Source: JACRBR01 sp964371355
GTDB lineage: Bacteria > Chloroflexota > Dehalococcoidia > DSTF01 > JACRBR01
Direction of reading: 5' to 3'
DNA: 64,000 nt
NCBI GenBank assembly: GCA_964371355.1
Contig: CAYJMG010000007.1
Coordinates: 69,778 to 133,777 of the forward strand
The notes beneath the pieces were generated by a model. That model worked only from the letters and a program-made list of their open reading frames with translations, was not told the DNA's origin and did no database searches. Position 1 is the first letter of the stretch. Each line of letters opens with the position of its first letter. This document shows, piece after piece, positions 1 to 7,733 of the stretch. The position numbers and the translations under genes are program-made.

Positions 1-484
1 AGATAGGAATGCGCGGTTGTTGGACAGGGGATGGCGGTGGATAGTGAAGTTGCCTGCCGTCGACGCCGTAGTGCGCGCCCTTATGCTCGAATGGCTGTCC
101 CCTCCAGAGCAACGTGATGACATTCAGCCCTTCGTCCAGCAACCCGGCGCGGACCTTGCGGTCCGTCTCCTCGCCGAACGCGGCGAACCCCGTGCCGGTG
201 GCGCCCAGCCCGACGGCGAGGGTGATTCGGCCGCCGGATAGATGGTCCAGCGTGAGTGCTTCGCTGGCCAGTTTCCACGGACGCATGCGGGATACGGGCG
301 TGATCATCGTGCCCAGGCGGATGCGCTCTGTTCGCATCGCCGCGGCGGTCAGCATCACCCAGGCGTCCCAGCCGTAGACGGGTTCCCAGACGAACAAGCC
401 ATCCCAGCCCGCCTGTTCCGCTGCTTCGGCGTATTCTGCCGCGATTCGCGCGTCTCCGTACGGCAGGACGAAGCCGTATCGCAT
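1..484 (-). CDS. Luciferase-like (LLM class) flavin-dependent oxidoreductase, partial
   Basis: This reading frame starts with ATG at 484 and runs off the left edge without a stop, giving about 161 residues. The N-terminus MRYGFVLPYGDAR, the segment AGWDGLFVWEP, and the downstream RIRLGTMITPVSR and LDHLSGGRITLAVGLG blocks are typical of the bacterial luciferase TIM barrel that uses FMN or F420. About half of a usual 290-350 residue protein is present. It is one of three clear LLM genes in the window, besides a truncated copy, but is not a close copy of the others. The substrate cannot be told from sequence. Confidence 0.85.
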   Translation of the reverse strand, partial: MRYGFVLPYGDARIAAEYAEAAEQAGWDGLFVWEPVYGWDAWVMLTAAAMRTERIRLGTMITPVSRMRPWKLASEALTLDHLSGGRITLAVGLGATGTGFAAFGEETDRKVRAGLLDEGLNVITLLWRGQPFEHKGAHYGVDGRQLHYPPPSPVQQPRIPI

Positions 485-578
485 CGTTTTAGCTCTCAGA
501 CAGTGCATAGCGCCGGGTCGCAGGCGGAGAGTATGGCATGTGTGCGCGACAGATGCTTTCGCCGGGGAAGGCGTTCAA

Positions 579-1025
579 TCAGGATTGTGTGGAGGCGTAA
601 GACTCGGCGAGCCAGGAGCGGACGTCGGTGTCGACGTCGGCGGGGGTGCGGAGAGTGGTGGCGTGGGGGATGCGGCTGGCCGCGCGCCTGCCGGGTCGCG
701 ACGAGGACAGACGGGGATGATCGAGGACGCGGGGAAGCATGACGAGCAGGCGCATGCCGGCGCGGCGTAGGCGAAGTGAGGCGAACGTGCTGCCGCGCTT
801 GAGGAACAGGCCGACGCGCACCGGCTCTACCTGCACGTCGCCGATGCGCGGGAGGAGCTTCAGCACGGCTTCGCAGATCGCACGCTGATTCGGGTCGAGC
901 GAGGCGAGGCGCTCGTCGAGCGACATCAAGGGGTCGCACGAGTGCGACTGGCCCTGGCGGCGGAAATCGCGGCCGCACGCCGGGCAGGTCCAGCCGGACT
1001 GGGTTCGGCTCGGTGAGCGTGGCAC
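579..1025 (-). CDS. DUF5655-like protein with N-terminal zinc ribbon
   Basis: This is a small protein of 148 residues read from a GTG at 1025. The N-terminus has a Cys-x2-Cys...His-x-Cys pattern (WTCPACGRDF, then QSHSC) that looks like a zinc knuckle. It is followed by an alpha/beta domain (ICEAVLKLLPRIGDVQVEP, VGLFLKRGSTFASLRLRR) resembling DUF5655, a domain seen near restriction-like or DNA-transport-like folds whose role is not settled. It stands alone between the partial monooxygenase and the GH172 protein. The start is uncertain because no clear ribosome-binding site precedes it. Confidence 0.65.
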   Translation of the reverse strand: MPRSPSRTQSGWTCPACGRDFRRQGQSHSCDPLMSLDERLASLDPNQRAICEAVLKLLPRIGDVQVEPVRVGLFLKRGSTFASLRLRRAGMRLLVMLPRVLDHPRLSSSRPGRRAASRIPHATTLRTPADVDTDVRSWLAESYASTQS

Positions 1026-1130
1026 GGAGGGCAGTGTCGCAGATAGGGTGGGCGGGGTGTATGGCCCGGAGACGGTCGCAGAAAGGGCGCGTCGGCGACG
1101 CGCCCGTACAGGTGTCTGGAGGTGTGGCGG

Positions 1131-2351
1131 TCAGGCTTCGCGGAGCAGGCGGAGGGTTTCGGTGAAGCGGCCGGCGTAGAAGTGCTCGCCGATGGCGGTC
1201 ATCCGGGTGAAGGCGGGGTCGCTTGGGGGCAGGCGGAGGGCGGCGCGGGCGGCGTCGTAGTAGGCGGTGCGCACGTCTTCGTACTCCGGCGGCAGGGGTG
1301 GGCGCATGTCGTCGCGGGCGGGAAGGGGCGGGAAGGGCGCGTGGGGCTCGGCCTGGTACCAGAAGGCGAGGGAGGCGTAGTCGTTCGCGAAGTTGTTGGC
1401 GTGGCCGTGCTCGAGGGTCCAGCGGATCGACGACGTGAAGCGGATCGGGTCGTGGACGAACCAGCGGTAGGCGCCGACGAGGCCGGCGTAGTCGGGCGAC
1501 TCGATCAGGTGGAAGCCGTGGTAGGGGCCTGCGTACTCGGTCTGCGGACAGGCGCCGCCGCCGAAGATCTCCTCGGTGCCGGTGCCGTGGATCGACGGGG
1601 GCCATGGCTCGCCGTCGATGAAGACCATGTCGTCGCCTTCGCCGTACCAGCCGCCCGCGACGTTGTTGATCTGCAGCAGGAGACCGGCCATCTGACCGCG
1701 GCCGACGGCCTCAAGCGCGGCGTAGTTCTCGGCGCCGTCCAGGTTCGTCCCGGTGTGGAGCTGGACGTTGGGCTTGTCGCCGACGGCGGTCGTGGGCTTC
1801 TCCTGCCGGTACTGCGCGTGGAAGCGCAGGGCGTCGTCGGGTGGCGGTTCGTCGTAGGTCTCGTAGTCGATGTGGTACCAGAAGGCGGGAAGCGCGCCGC
1901 CGAGATGCCGCTCGCCGCGGTGCTCGATGGTGATGCGCGCGCCGGTGGCGAACGGCATCGGGAAGTAGTTGCTGAGGCCGTGGGACGAGCCGAAGCCGGG
2001 GTTCACGGCGGTCATGGCGCTCCGGACGGGACGGATGCGGCCGTGGGCGAGGCCGAAGAAGTCACCGAGCGGCGCCTCGACGGACGGCGTCTCCTCGCCG
2101 TCCCAGTAGCAGCGAATGATGGCGTCGCGGTAATCGGTGATCTCGGGGAGGACCATCGCGCAGTAGACGTGGGTGATGCAGCCGGGTCCTTCGTGCTCCA
2201 GCAGGGTGACGGTCTGGCCGGGGCCGACCATCACGAAGTCCATGTTGCCGCCGGTGTGGTCCCACGATGAGGCGCGGCGGCTGCGAGCGCCCGTGTAGGT
2301 GAAGAGCGGGCTCATCGCCTGGCTGAAGATCGGATGTCGCGGGACCGCCAT
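1131..2351 (-). CDS. DUF2961 / glycoside hydrolase family 172 protein
   Basis: The product has 406 residues and matches the DUF2961 family, now GH172, which includes difructose-dianhydride and D-arabinofuranoside-processing enzymes. Signature stretches are SSWDHTGGNMDF near residue 30, GPGCITHVYCAM near 55, SVEAPLGDFFGLAHG near 90, and HGTGTEEIFGGG near 255. No signal peptide is visible, so a cytoplasmic location is likely. A TACAAT hexamer lies 8 nt upstream of the ATG on this strand, which would give a nearly leaderless mRNA; no Shine-Dalgarno is seen. The sugar substrate is unknown. It is convergent with nothing and ends just before the DUF5655 gene. Confidence 0.8.
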   Translation of the reverse strand: MAVPRHPIFSQAMSPLFTYTGARSRRASSWDHTGGNMDFVMVGPGQTVTLLEHEGPGCITHVYCAMVLPEITDYRDAIIRCYWDGEETPSVEAPLGDFFGLAHGRIRPVRSAMTAVNPGFGSSHGLSNYFPMPFATGARITIEHRGERHLGGALPAFWYHIDYETYDEPPPDDALRFHAQYRQEKPTTAVGDKPNVQLHTGTNLDGAENYAALEAVGRGQMAGLLLQINNVAGGWYGEGDDMVFIDGEPWPPSIHGTGTEEIFGGGACPQTEYAGPYHGFHLIESPDYAGLVGAYRWFVHDPIRFTSSIRWTLEHGHANNFANDYASLAFWYQAEPHAPFPPLPARDDMRPPLPPEYEDVRTAYYDAARAALRLPPSDPAFTRMTAIGEHFYAGRFTETLRLLREA

Positions 2352-2400
2352 GGTGGCTGATTGTACGCGGCGACGCCGGGGCCTCGCGAGCGAGCGCCGA

Positions 2401-3471
2401 TCAGGGCGCCGGCTGGTCGGCCCGCGCGATCGTGATGAGGTTGCCGTACTGGTCGGCGGACATCAGGCGGTCCTTCTGCGCCTCGATGTACGTGGGGTCC
2501 AACCGCAGGTCGGTGAACACGGCGAAGCTGGGCCAGCTCACGAAGATGAAGCGGTCCCACCGCACCGGCCCGACAAGGTTGTGGGTCACGTTCGCCAGCA
2601 CCTTCGGCCGCGCGCCGTGCGCAAGCACCACCGGCAGCGCCTTCGCGTTGTACTCGTTGAGCGCGGTTGCCCCGCCGCCCGGGTCATCGTTGAACCGGTA
2701 GAGGTTGATGTAGTGGACGCGCTGGTCTGTGAACCCCTCCCAGGTGAACATCCGGCGCAGCGTCTCGGCCGTCGGATCCGCACCTCCCGACGGATAGATC
2801 GCCAGCACGTCGCCCACGATCTCGTCTGGCGTCTTTCCCTGCACGCGGTCGCTCGGGAAGTCTGATGCCGGCTCGTTCGGCCCGAGCTGCTTGATGGCGT
2901 CGGGCACCAGGTTGGGCCCCATGAGCACCTGCGCCTCGGCCACGCCCTCCCGGCGTTGTCCGGCCGCGGCCACGACGTCCTCCGACAGCAGCGCATCGAC
3001 GTACGCGCGGATGGTGGGATACGTGGCGACCCATGACACGCCGCCCTCGTACGGCTCCAGCCCCTCGAGCCCGGGCATCAGCGTGTCGTTGATGCTGATC
3101 ACCTCGCCGCCGGTGGCGGCCGTCGCCTTCGCGATCGCATCGACGTAGGCGTCGTAAGCGGCCTTCGCGCCGTCCTCGTCGCGCAGCTCGACGAACTCCA
3201 CGACCGCGACCGCCTGCGTATCGAAACCGGGGTCTGCCAACAGCGCCTCCCAGGCCTCGGCCGACGGGTCGAGGACCCGATCCGCGTAGATCGCCGTCAG
3301 GCGCTCGATCGGGGTCCGCGTGTCCGGTGTCGACGTCCCGCCTGGTGTCACGTCCGTGCCTCCAATCTCTGATCCCGACGACCCGCCGCACGCGATGCCG
3401 ATCGCGAACCCGGCGGCGAGCAGCGCGACGGCGACGAGTCGCCGGCTCCTGGAACCACGTGCGAACGACAT
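2401..3471 (-). CDS. Lipoprotein with two DUF1330-like domains
   Basis: The ATG at 3471 (MSFARGSRSRRLVAVA) gives 356 residues; longer readings of the same frame extend into the neighbouring monooxygenase and are not real. The N-terminus is a signal peptide ending in the lipobox IGIACGG, then a Ser/Thr/Gly/Pro-rich linker. Two similar alpha/beta modules follow, at about residues 75-190 (VAVVEFVELRD...YDAYVDAI) and 245-350 (VHYINLYRFND...LNEYNAKALPVV). They resemble DUF1330 ferredoxin-like domains that form dimeric alpha/beta barrels. It is likely anchored outside the membrane. Ligand and role are unknown. Confidence 0.7.
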   Translation of the reverse strand: MSFARGSRSRRLVAVALLAAGFAIGIACGGSSGSEIGGTDVTPGGTSTPDTRTPIERLTAIYADRVLDPSAEAWEALLADPGFDTQAVAVVEFVELRDEDGAKAAYDAYVDAIAKATAATGGEVISINDTLMPGLEGLEPYEGGVSWVATYPTIRAYVDALLSEDVVAAAGQRREGVAEAQVLMGPNLVPDAIKQLGPNEPASDFPSDRVQGKTPDEIVGDVLAIYPSGGADPTAETLRRMFTWEGFTDQRVHYINLYRFNDDPGGGATALNEYNAKALPVVLAHGARPKVLANVTHNLVGPVRWDRFIFVSWPSFAVFTDLRLDPTYIEAQKDRLMSADQYGNLITIARADQPAP

Positions 3472-3570
3472 GCGTTGACCTCCCGGCGTTAGACGACCAC
3501 CGCTCGGGAGGTCACCGCTGTTCAATATGCTTGCTCGACGACGGCGCGCCCGACGCCCAGCCTCTGCCTT

Positions 3571-3610
3571 CTCTGCGGCTCTGCGGCTCTGCGGCTCTGC
3601 GGCTCTGCGG
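3571..3610. repeat. Five exact copies of an 8-bp tandem repeat (CTCTGCGG)
   Basis: Positions 3571-3610 are five perfect head-to-tail copies of CTCTGCGG, immediately before the stop of the downstream minus-strand monooxygenase (the CDS ends at 3618). A related sequence, GCAGAGACGCAGAGGGCGCAG, occurs in the intergenic region near 29740. This suggests a dispersed low-complexity intergenic element. Confidence 0.9.
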
Positions 3611-3617
3611 TGAAGTC

Positions 3618-4721
3618 CTAGGTCGCGACCGCCGACGCCGCTTCCTTCTTCGCAAACTTCGGCATCACTTCCTTCGCGAACAGACGCAGGCTGTCGAGCA
3701 CCTGCTCCTGCGGCACTGTCTCGGCCGCGTTCAGCAGGAAGTTGATGCGGTCGGCGCCGACAGCCTCCCACTTCGCGACGATGTCGATGATGCGCACCGG
3801 GTCGCCGATGCAGATGCCCTCCGGCACGCGGCCGCCGTCGCTGGGGGCGGTCGACTCCTGGCGGAGCTGGGGCAACAGGCCCAGTGACGGGTAGGAGCGC
3901 GACGGGTACGCCTCGCGCGCGGCGAGGAGCTGGGCGGCGAGGTAGTTGAACGTGCCGGCGAGCCGCTGGCCCGTCTTGATTCCCGTCTCGTTGTCCGGAT
4001 GGCAGTAGAGGAAGTTGACCGTGTTCACCTGCTCGTTCACGAACCCGCCGACGGGGTCGCACGACTTAATGCGGCGGCGGTACTCGGCGATCTTCTTGTC
4101 CTGCTCGGCGAAGCCGCCGAAGGTGAGGCCGAGGCTGCCCAGGCCGCGGTCGGCGGCGTCCAGCTCGGTGCCGGGCGAGGTGACAGCGACCCACATGGGC
4201 GGGTGCGGCTTCTGGTAAGGCTTGGGCAGGATGGCGCGGGACGGCATCGAGAACGCCTCGCCCTGGTAACTGAAGCGCTCCTGCGTCCACATCTTCGGCA
4301 GGCAGCGGACGATCTCGTCCCAGGTCTTCTTCGTGTCGTCGGGGTCCGCCTGGAAGCCGGCCAGCTCCGTCCACGTCGCGCTGCGGCCGGTGCCGAACTC
4401 CAGGCGGCCACCGGAGAGGATGTCGAGCACGGCGGCGCGCTCGGCGATGCGCACCGGGTGGTTGAACTGGGGGACGCAGACGACGATGCCGTGGCCGACG
4501 CGGATGTTCTTCGTCTGCATCGCGCAGGCGGTCAGGAACAGCTCCGGCGCGGAGGAGTGGCTGTACTCCTCAAGGAAGTGGTGTTCGACGCACCAGACCT
4601 GGTCGAAGCCCAGCTCGTCCGCGAGGCGCACCTGTTCGAGGGCGTTCTCGTAGACGGTGCGTTCGGACTCGCGGGTCCATGGTCTGGGGACGGAGAGTTC
4701 GTAGAAGATGCCGAACTTCAT
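3618..4721 (-). CDS. Luciferase-like (LLM class) flavin-dependent oxidoreductase
   Basis: This is a full-length 367-residue member of the bacterial luciferase family. The N-terminus MKFGIFYELSVPRPW, the ELGFDQVWCVEHHF block with its conserved His-His, and the GHGIVVCVPQFNHPVRIAE and DILSGGRLEFGTGRS motifs mark the flavin-binding barrel. Family members are FMN- or F420-dependent oxidoreductases working with a separate reductase or F420H2. The first 139 bases are repeated at 5466-5604, so a second copy existed upstream. The substrate is unknown; long-chain or aromatic compounds are common in the family. Confidence 0.88.
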   Translation of the reverse strand: MKFGIFYELSVPRPWTRESERTVYENALEQVRLADELGFDQVWCVEHHFLEEYSHSSAPELFLTACAMQTKNIRVGHGIVVCVPQFNHPVRIAERAAVLDILSGGRLEFGTGRSATWTELAGFQADPDDTKKTWDEIVRCLPKMWTQERFSYQGEAFSMPSRAILPKPYQKPHPPMWVAVTSPGTELDAADRGLGSLGLTFGGFAEQDKKIAEYRRRIKSCDPVGGFVNEQVNTVNFLYCHPDNETGIKTGQRLAGTFNYLAAQLLAAREAYPSRSYPSLGLLPQLRQESTAPSDGGRVPEGICIGDPVRIIDIVAKWEAVGADRINFLLNAAETVPQEQVLDSLRLFAKEVMPKFAKKEAASAVAT

Positions 4722-4744
4722 GGTTGTGAATCGCCTAAGTCGGC

Positions 4745-5449
4745 TCAGTGCTGGACCGGTATATGATCAGTTACCACCGCCTGATACAGCGAATCGAGCA
4801 CCGCGGTGTCGGGATTGTCGATCCAGACAAATAGGCGTGCCGACGCAACCTCGCCAAACAGGGGTCGATAGTCGTGCGCGGTCTCGTTGAAGTCGCGCGG
4901 CACGCCGGGCTGCGGCGCCGCACCGACAGAGAGGATGTCGACGAATACTACCTCGCCGGCCGCGTCGTACCAGGCGATGCAGGCGATGAGATCCCCGGCG
5001 TACTCCTGGTCGGGCGTCACGCTAAAGCGATAACTCAGGTTTGTTCCATTCTCGACGCCGGCAAACACGTCTCCTATTGTGACGTCGAGAAACGGGAGCG
5101 GTTCCTCAAGCGTCTTGCCACTGAGGACATTGACCTGGTGCCTGGCTGGCTGGCCGACGGCCTGCGAGTTATTGAAGCGAATCGCGAACACCGACAAACT
5201 GCCAGGCGAAAGCTCCGACGGGCAGGTCTGTGCCTGCGCGACGCCGACCACGTCGCCGGCTTCGTTGAAGAGCGTACCCCGCAAGAGGATCTCCACGCCC
5301 TGGACGTCTGTCTCGTTGTGGATCTCGCCGAATACTGTCCAGTCGCTGGCGATGCCGCGACGCACGGTGTCGTTCTCTATGCACTTGGCCGACACGAGAA
5401 AGATGGAGAAGCCCGCGAAGAGCAGTCCGACAAAAAGTCTTGGACTCAA
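4745..5449 (-). CDS. Secreted or membrane-anchored FxLYD-like protein
   Basis: The best start is a TTG at 5449, preceded by GGGAGG 7 bases upstream; this gives 234 residues beginning with a hydrophobic segment (LFVGLLFAGFSIFLVS) followed by AKC. The Cys could be a poor lipobox, but the preceding Lys is unusual. Residues about 40-100 (DWTVFGEIHNET, VEILLRGTLFNEAGDVVGV, LSPGSLSVFAIRF) resemble the extracellular beta-sandwich FxLYD domain. The TTG overlaps the stop of the truncated monooxygenase fragment, so the two may be translationally coupled. An alternative reading from 5674 includes out-of-frame monooxygenase sequence and is rejected. Confidence 0.6.
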   Translation of the reverse strand: MSPRLFVGLLFAGFSIFLVSAKCIENDTVRRGIASDWTVFGEIHNETDVQGVEILLRGTLFNEAGDVVGVAQAQTCPSELSPGSLSVFAIRFNNSQAVGQPARHQVNVLSGKTLEEPLPFLDVTIGDVFAGVENGTNLSYRFSVTPDQEYAGDLIACIAWYDAAGEVVFVDILSVGAAPQPGVPRDFNETAHDYRPLFGEVASARLFVWIDNPDTAVLDSLYQAVVTDHIPVQH

Positions 5450-5604
5450 CGTCGTGCCTCCCGTAGCTCGACGCACCAGACCTGGTCGAAGCCGAGCTGG
5501 TCGGCGAGGCGCACCTGTTCGAGGGCGTTCTCGTAGACGGTGCGTTCGGACTCGCGGGTCCATGGGCGGGGGACGGACAGCTCGTAGAAGATGCCGAACT
5601 TCAT
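5446..5604 (-). pseudogene. Truncated N-terminal copy of a luciferase-like monooxygenase
   Basis: From the ATG at 5604 this frame encodes the same first 45 or so residues as the intact gene at 3618-4721 (MKFGIFYELSVPRPW...DQLGFDQVWCVE). It then leaves the homology and stops at 5446. The remaining 320 residues of a luciferase-like barrel are missing, so it cannot be functional as an oxidoreductase. It is best explained as the remnant of a tandem duplication cut off by the insertion or movement of the FxLYD-like gene that follows. Confidence 0.75.
5466..5604. repeat. 139-bp direct repeat of 4583-4721
   Basis: The segments 4583-4721 and 5466-5604 align without gaps with about eight mismatches (roughly 94 percent identity). 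Both end exactly at the start codon of a luciferase-like reading frame. The upstream flanks are not similar, so the repeat edge coincides with the ATG. Confidence 0.9.
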
Positions 5605-6105
5605 AGCGCGCGCTCCTCGCTGGTGGTCGCCTGTGGTGGGTGGGAGCGTAGCAGGGTGCGTTGCGAGAGGGCAACCAGAGCTGCGCCGCTTTCGCCGGTG
5701 CAGGTCACAGCAATCTCAACCCGTTCGCACGCTTGCAGCCGAACCCGCCAGCGCAGCCCGGGCGCCGGGCGATCTGACCAATTGCAGCTGTTCGACAGAG
5801 GATGCGCGAACATTTGGAGAAATCTCGTAAGAATGGCTTTAAGACCATTGACAGCCTTCCTACCCAAGCGTAATCTATGTGGCATAGGCGCACGGTTTCG
5901 GAGTGATCAGCCCGATATCAGACTCCGATCATGGCTCCCCGGTCCTCTCGTGACGAGACTACCAATAGCAACGCGGCGCCAACCCGAGGGGGCCTCGCGG
6001 GCAACCTGATCTGCCGCCCCCGCCATTCACAAAGGAGGGGATGCTGAGAGAAGAACCTCGCTTCACGTAAGATTTCGGCTTGTCAGGCGCAAGGAGACAT
6101 CTTCT
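5605..6105. other. Intergenic region of 501 bp between divergent genes
   Basis: No reading frame here has coding character. The region separates the truncated monooxygenase (minus strand) from a plus-strand secreted-protein pair. It contains a plausible sigma-70 promoter at 5848-5876, and AAGGAG at 6091-6096 serves the next gene. Its base composition is less GC-rich than the surrounding genes. Confidence 0.6.
5848..5876 (+). promoter_or_regulatory. Putative sigma-70 promoter upstream of the secreted pair
   Basis: A perfect TTGACA at 5848-5853 is followed after 17 bases by TAATCT at 5871-5876. It points toward the gene starting at 6106 and would give a leader of roughly 220 nt. The -35 element is exact while the -10 is weak. 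Confidence 0.45.
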
Positions 6106-6816
6106 ATGACTCCGAAACTAGTCGCGCTTTCGATTGCAGTCGTGGTGGTCTTGGGAACCGCGGGATTCCTCGTGGGAAGGTACGCCGTAGGCGGCGATAA
6201 CTCAGAGGCTGACCAACCCGTCGTACGTGATCAGCTCAACGAGATCGCCACACTAGAGGCGATCAAGGACACCGAGGAGCGATTCGTCGGCGAACTCGTA
6301 GGCATCCATATTGCGCCTTCAGTCGATGACATCCCCCGGGACGTTTGGGAGAAGGACAACGACCTCACGGCACATGGGTGCGGCCCAGCGCCGCTTGATC
6401 GAGCTGAGTCGCTCGACCTGCCTCGTGCCCTAGTGTTGCCCAAGGGATTCACTCTCTCAGAAGAGGATTCTGCGGCAGCGGGTGTGAACCCGTGGGCATT
6501 GGAGTGCGACGGTACGGTTCGTAGCAGAGGCTGGGACTACGAAACAGCCGGCGTTGAGGGAGTACCAGGCAAGGCAACCGTCGTGCGGATAATCGTTAGA
6601 TACGACGCACAAGATGTTGCGAAGTCACAAGTCGTGGTTGAGGACATCGGCGCCCGTGAAGCGGTCGTCATTCGACCAGCTTCGTCAACGGGCTTAGCGC
6701 AGCGGTATCTCTTCTACTTTCCGGAATCATTCGGGATGACCGCCGTGCAGACCTTCAACCTCGATGAGAAGGCGGCATTTGAAATCGCGAAAGCGGCAGC
6801 GGAGGCATCGCAATGA
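6106..6816 (+). CDS. Membrane-anchored protein of unknown function
   Basis: The product has 236 residues with an uncleaved N-terminal transmembrane anchor (VALSIAVVVVLGTAGFLVG). The rest is an extracytoplasmic domain with no recognised family. The AAGGAG ribosome-binding site lies 9 bases before the ATG. The stop codon overlaps the ATG of the next gene (ATGA), so the two are coupled and probably act together. Codon use is more AT-tolerant than in the nearby metabolic genes, which fits accessory or transferred DNA. Confidence 0.65.
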   Translation: MTPKLVALSIAVVVVLGTAGFLVGRYAVGGDNSEADQPVVRDQLNEIATLEAIKDTEERFVGELVGIHIAPSVDDIPRDVWEKDNDLTAHGCGPAPLDRAESLDLPRALVLPKGFTLSEEDSAAAGVNPWALECDGTVRSRGWDYETAGVEGVPGKATVVRIIVRYDAQDVAKSQVVVEDIGAREAVVIRPASSTGLAQRYLFYFPESFGMTAVQTFNLDEKAAFEIAKAAAEASQ

Positions 6817-7499
6817 TTCGCTGGCTCGGACTGGCAGCGGCAGCATTCGGGCTTGGGATGGGGATCGCATTTCCTCAAGCGGCGTCAGGCAACGTGACCG
6901 GACACAACTTGGCGGTCGTGATTCAACCCCCAACCTTGGCTACTGGGTCGTCACCTCTACTCACCTGTGGATGGCACACCGCCTGCACCTCCCCGCCGAG
7001 CGCCGGAATCGCTCTGGACTGGGACGACAACAGCACGGGAACCGGCAACCCGTGGTATTTCCGGTGCTTCTGCTACGTCAGCAACACGAACCGCACGGCG
7101 TTTACGATGTATCCGCTCGTAAACGCATCAGGCGGTACGGTGTGCGATGTCATGACCGTGTGGGTGGTCGAGAACCACAGCGGCGCCCTGATGGCGATCC
7201 CGAACTATATGCACGTCAACATCACTAATAGCAATAGCTTTAGCTGGCAGGGCGGCCCTTGGACGATCTATAACAGTCGCCAAATCGGGACCACCATCAA
7301 TGACACTGGGTGTACGTGGTTCGGAAGCCACGTGCATGAGTATCACACCCCCTATCTGAGTGGCACCGTCACGATCACGCGGAATTCGCTTTACAACAGT
7401 TCGCCCATTTGCACCGGATCGTGCGGGACCTTCCAGAACAACAACATAAGCAACTGGGTACGCAAATTCGCATGGGCTGAAGGCGTCGTGTCTCACTGA
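6813..7499 (+). CDS. Secreted Cys- and Asn-rich protein of unknown function
   Basis: The product has 228 residues beginning with a signal peptide (IRWLGLAAAAFGLGMGIAF...QAASG). The mature part is rich in Cys, Asn, Ser, Thr and aromatic residues (CGWHTACTS, FRCFCYVSNTN, CTWFGSHVHEYHT, CTGSCGT), which suggests a disulfide-bonded beta-rich exported protein. GGAGG at 6801-6805 lies inside the upstream gene and the start overlaps its stop by 4 bases. I do not recognise the family. The His-x-His-Glu cluster near residue 170 could bind a metal, but this is inference. Confidence 0.65.
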   Translation: MIRWLGLAAAAFGLGMGIAFPQAASGNVTGHNLAVVIQPPTLATGSSPLLTCGWHTACTSPPSAGIALDWDDNSTGTGNPWYFRCFCYVSNTNRTAFTMYPLVNASGGTVCDVMTVWVVENHSGALMAIPNYMHVNITNSNSFSWQGGPWTIYNSRQIGTTINDTGCTWFGSHVHEYHTPYLSGTVTITRNSLYNSSPICTGSCGTFQNNNISNWVRKFAWAEGVVSH

Positions 7500-7515
7500 T
7501 GTGCACCGGTGCGTC

Positions 7516-7542
7516 GGGGCCGCGGGTTTACCCAGCGGCCCC
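7516..7542 (+). terminator. GC-rich hairpin after the secreted pair
   Basis: GGGGCCGC at 7516-7523 pairs with GCGGCCCC at 7535-7542. An inner GGG/CCC extends the stem and leaves a TTTA loop. It lies 17 bases after the stop of the secreted protein. No T-run follows, so it is either a terminator without a U-tract or an mRNA-end stabiliser. Confidence 0.5.
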
Positions 7543-7733
7543 CTCACGCCACGCCAAATTCTGCGCCGCACGAATCTAGTTTCCCTGGGACACCGCCGTG
7601 CGGCGGAGTCCGGGCTACTGGCCGCGCATCGACCCTCAACTGCTCAACGGCTACACGCAGCCACTGTCGCTTGCCGCGGCGTCGGTCTATCTTGTCGCTC
7701 CCTGCAGTGAGCGACGACGAGGGAGGTTCGACC

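Noticed and set aside
2401..4062. One 553-residue protein spanning the DUF1330 lipoprotein and part of the monooxygenase
   Set aside because: The N-terminal 200 residues are out-of-frame sequence of the luciferase-like gene. A clear ATG with signal peptide at 3471 gives a normal lipoprotein.
6040..6070. A possible TPP riboswitch, because GGGGATGCTGAGAGAAGAACC resembles part of the thi-box
   Set aside because: Only the CTGAGA-like word is present. The rest of the conserved core and the paired helices are missing, and the downstream gene has no link to thiamine.
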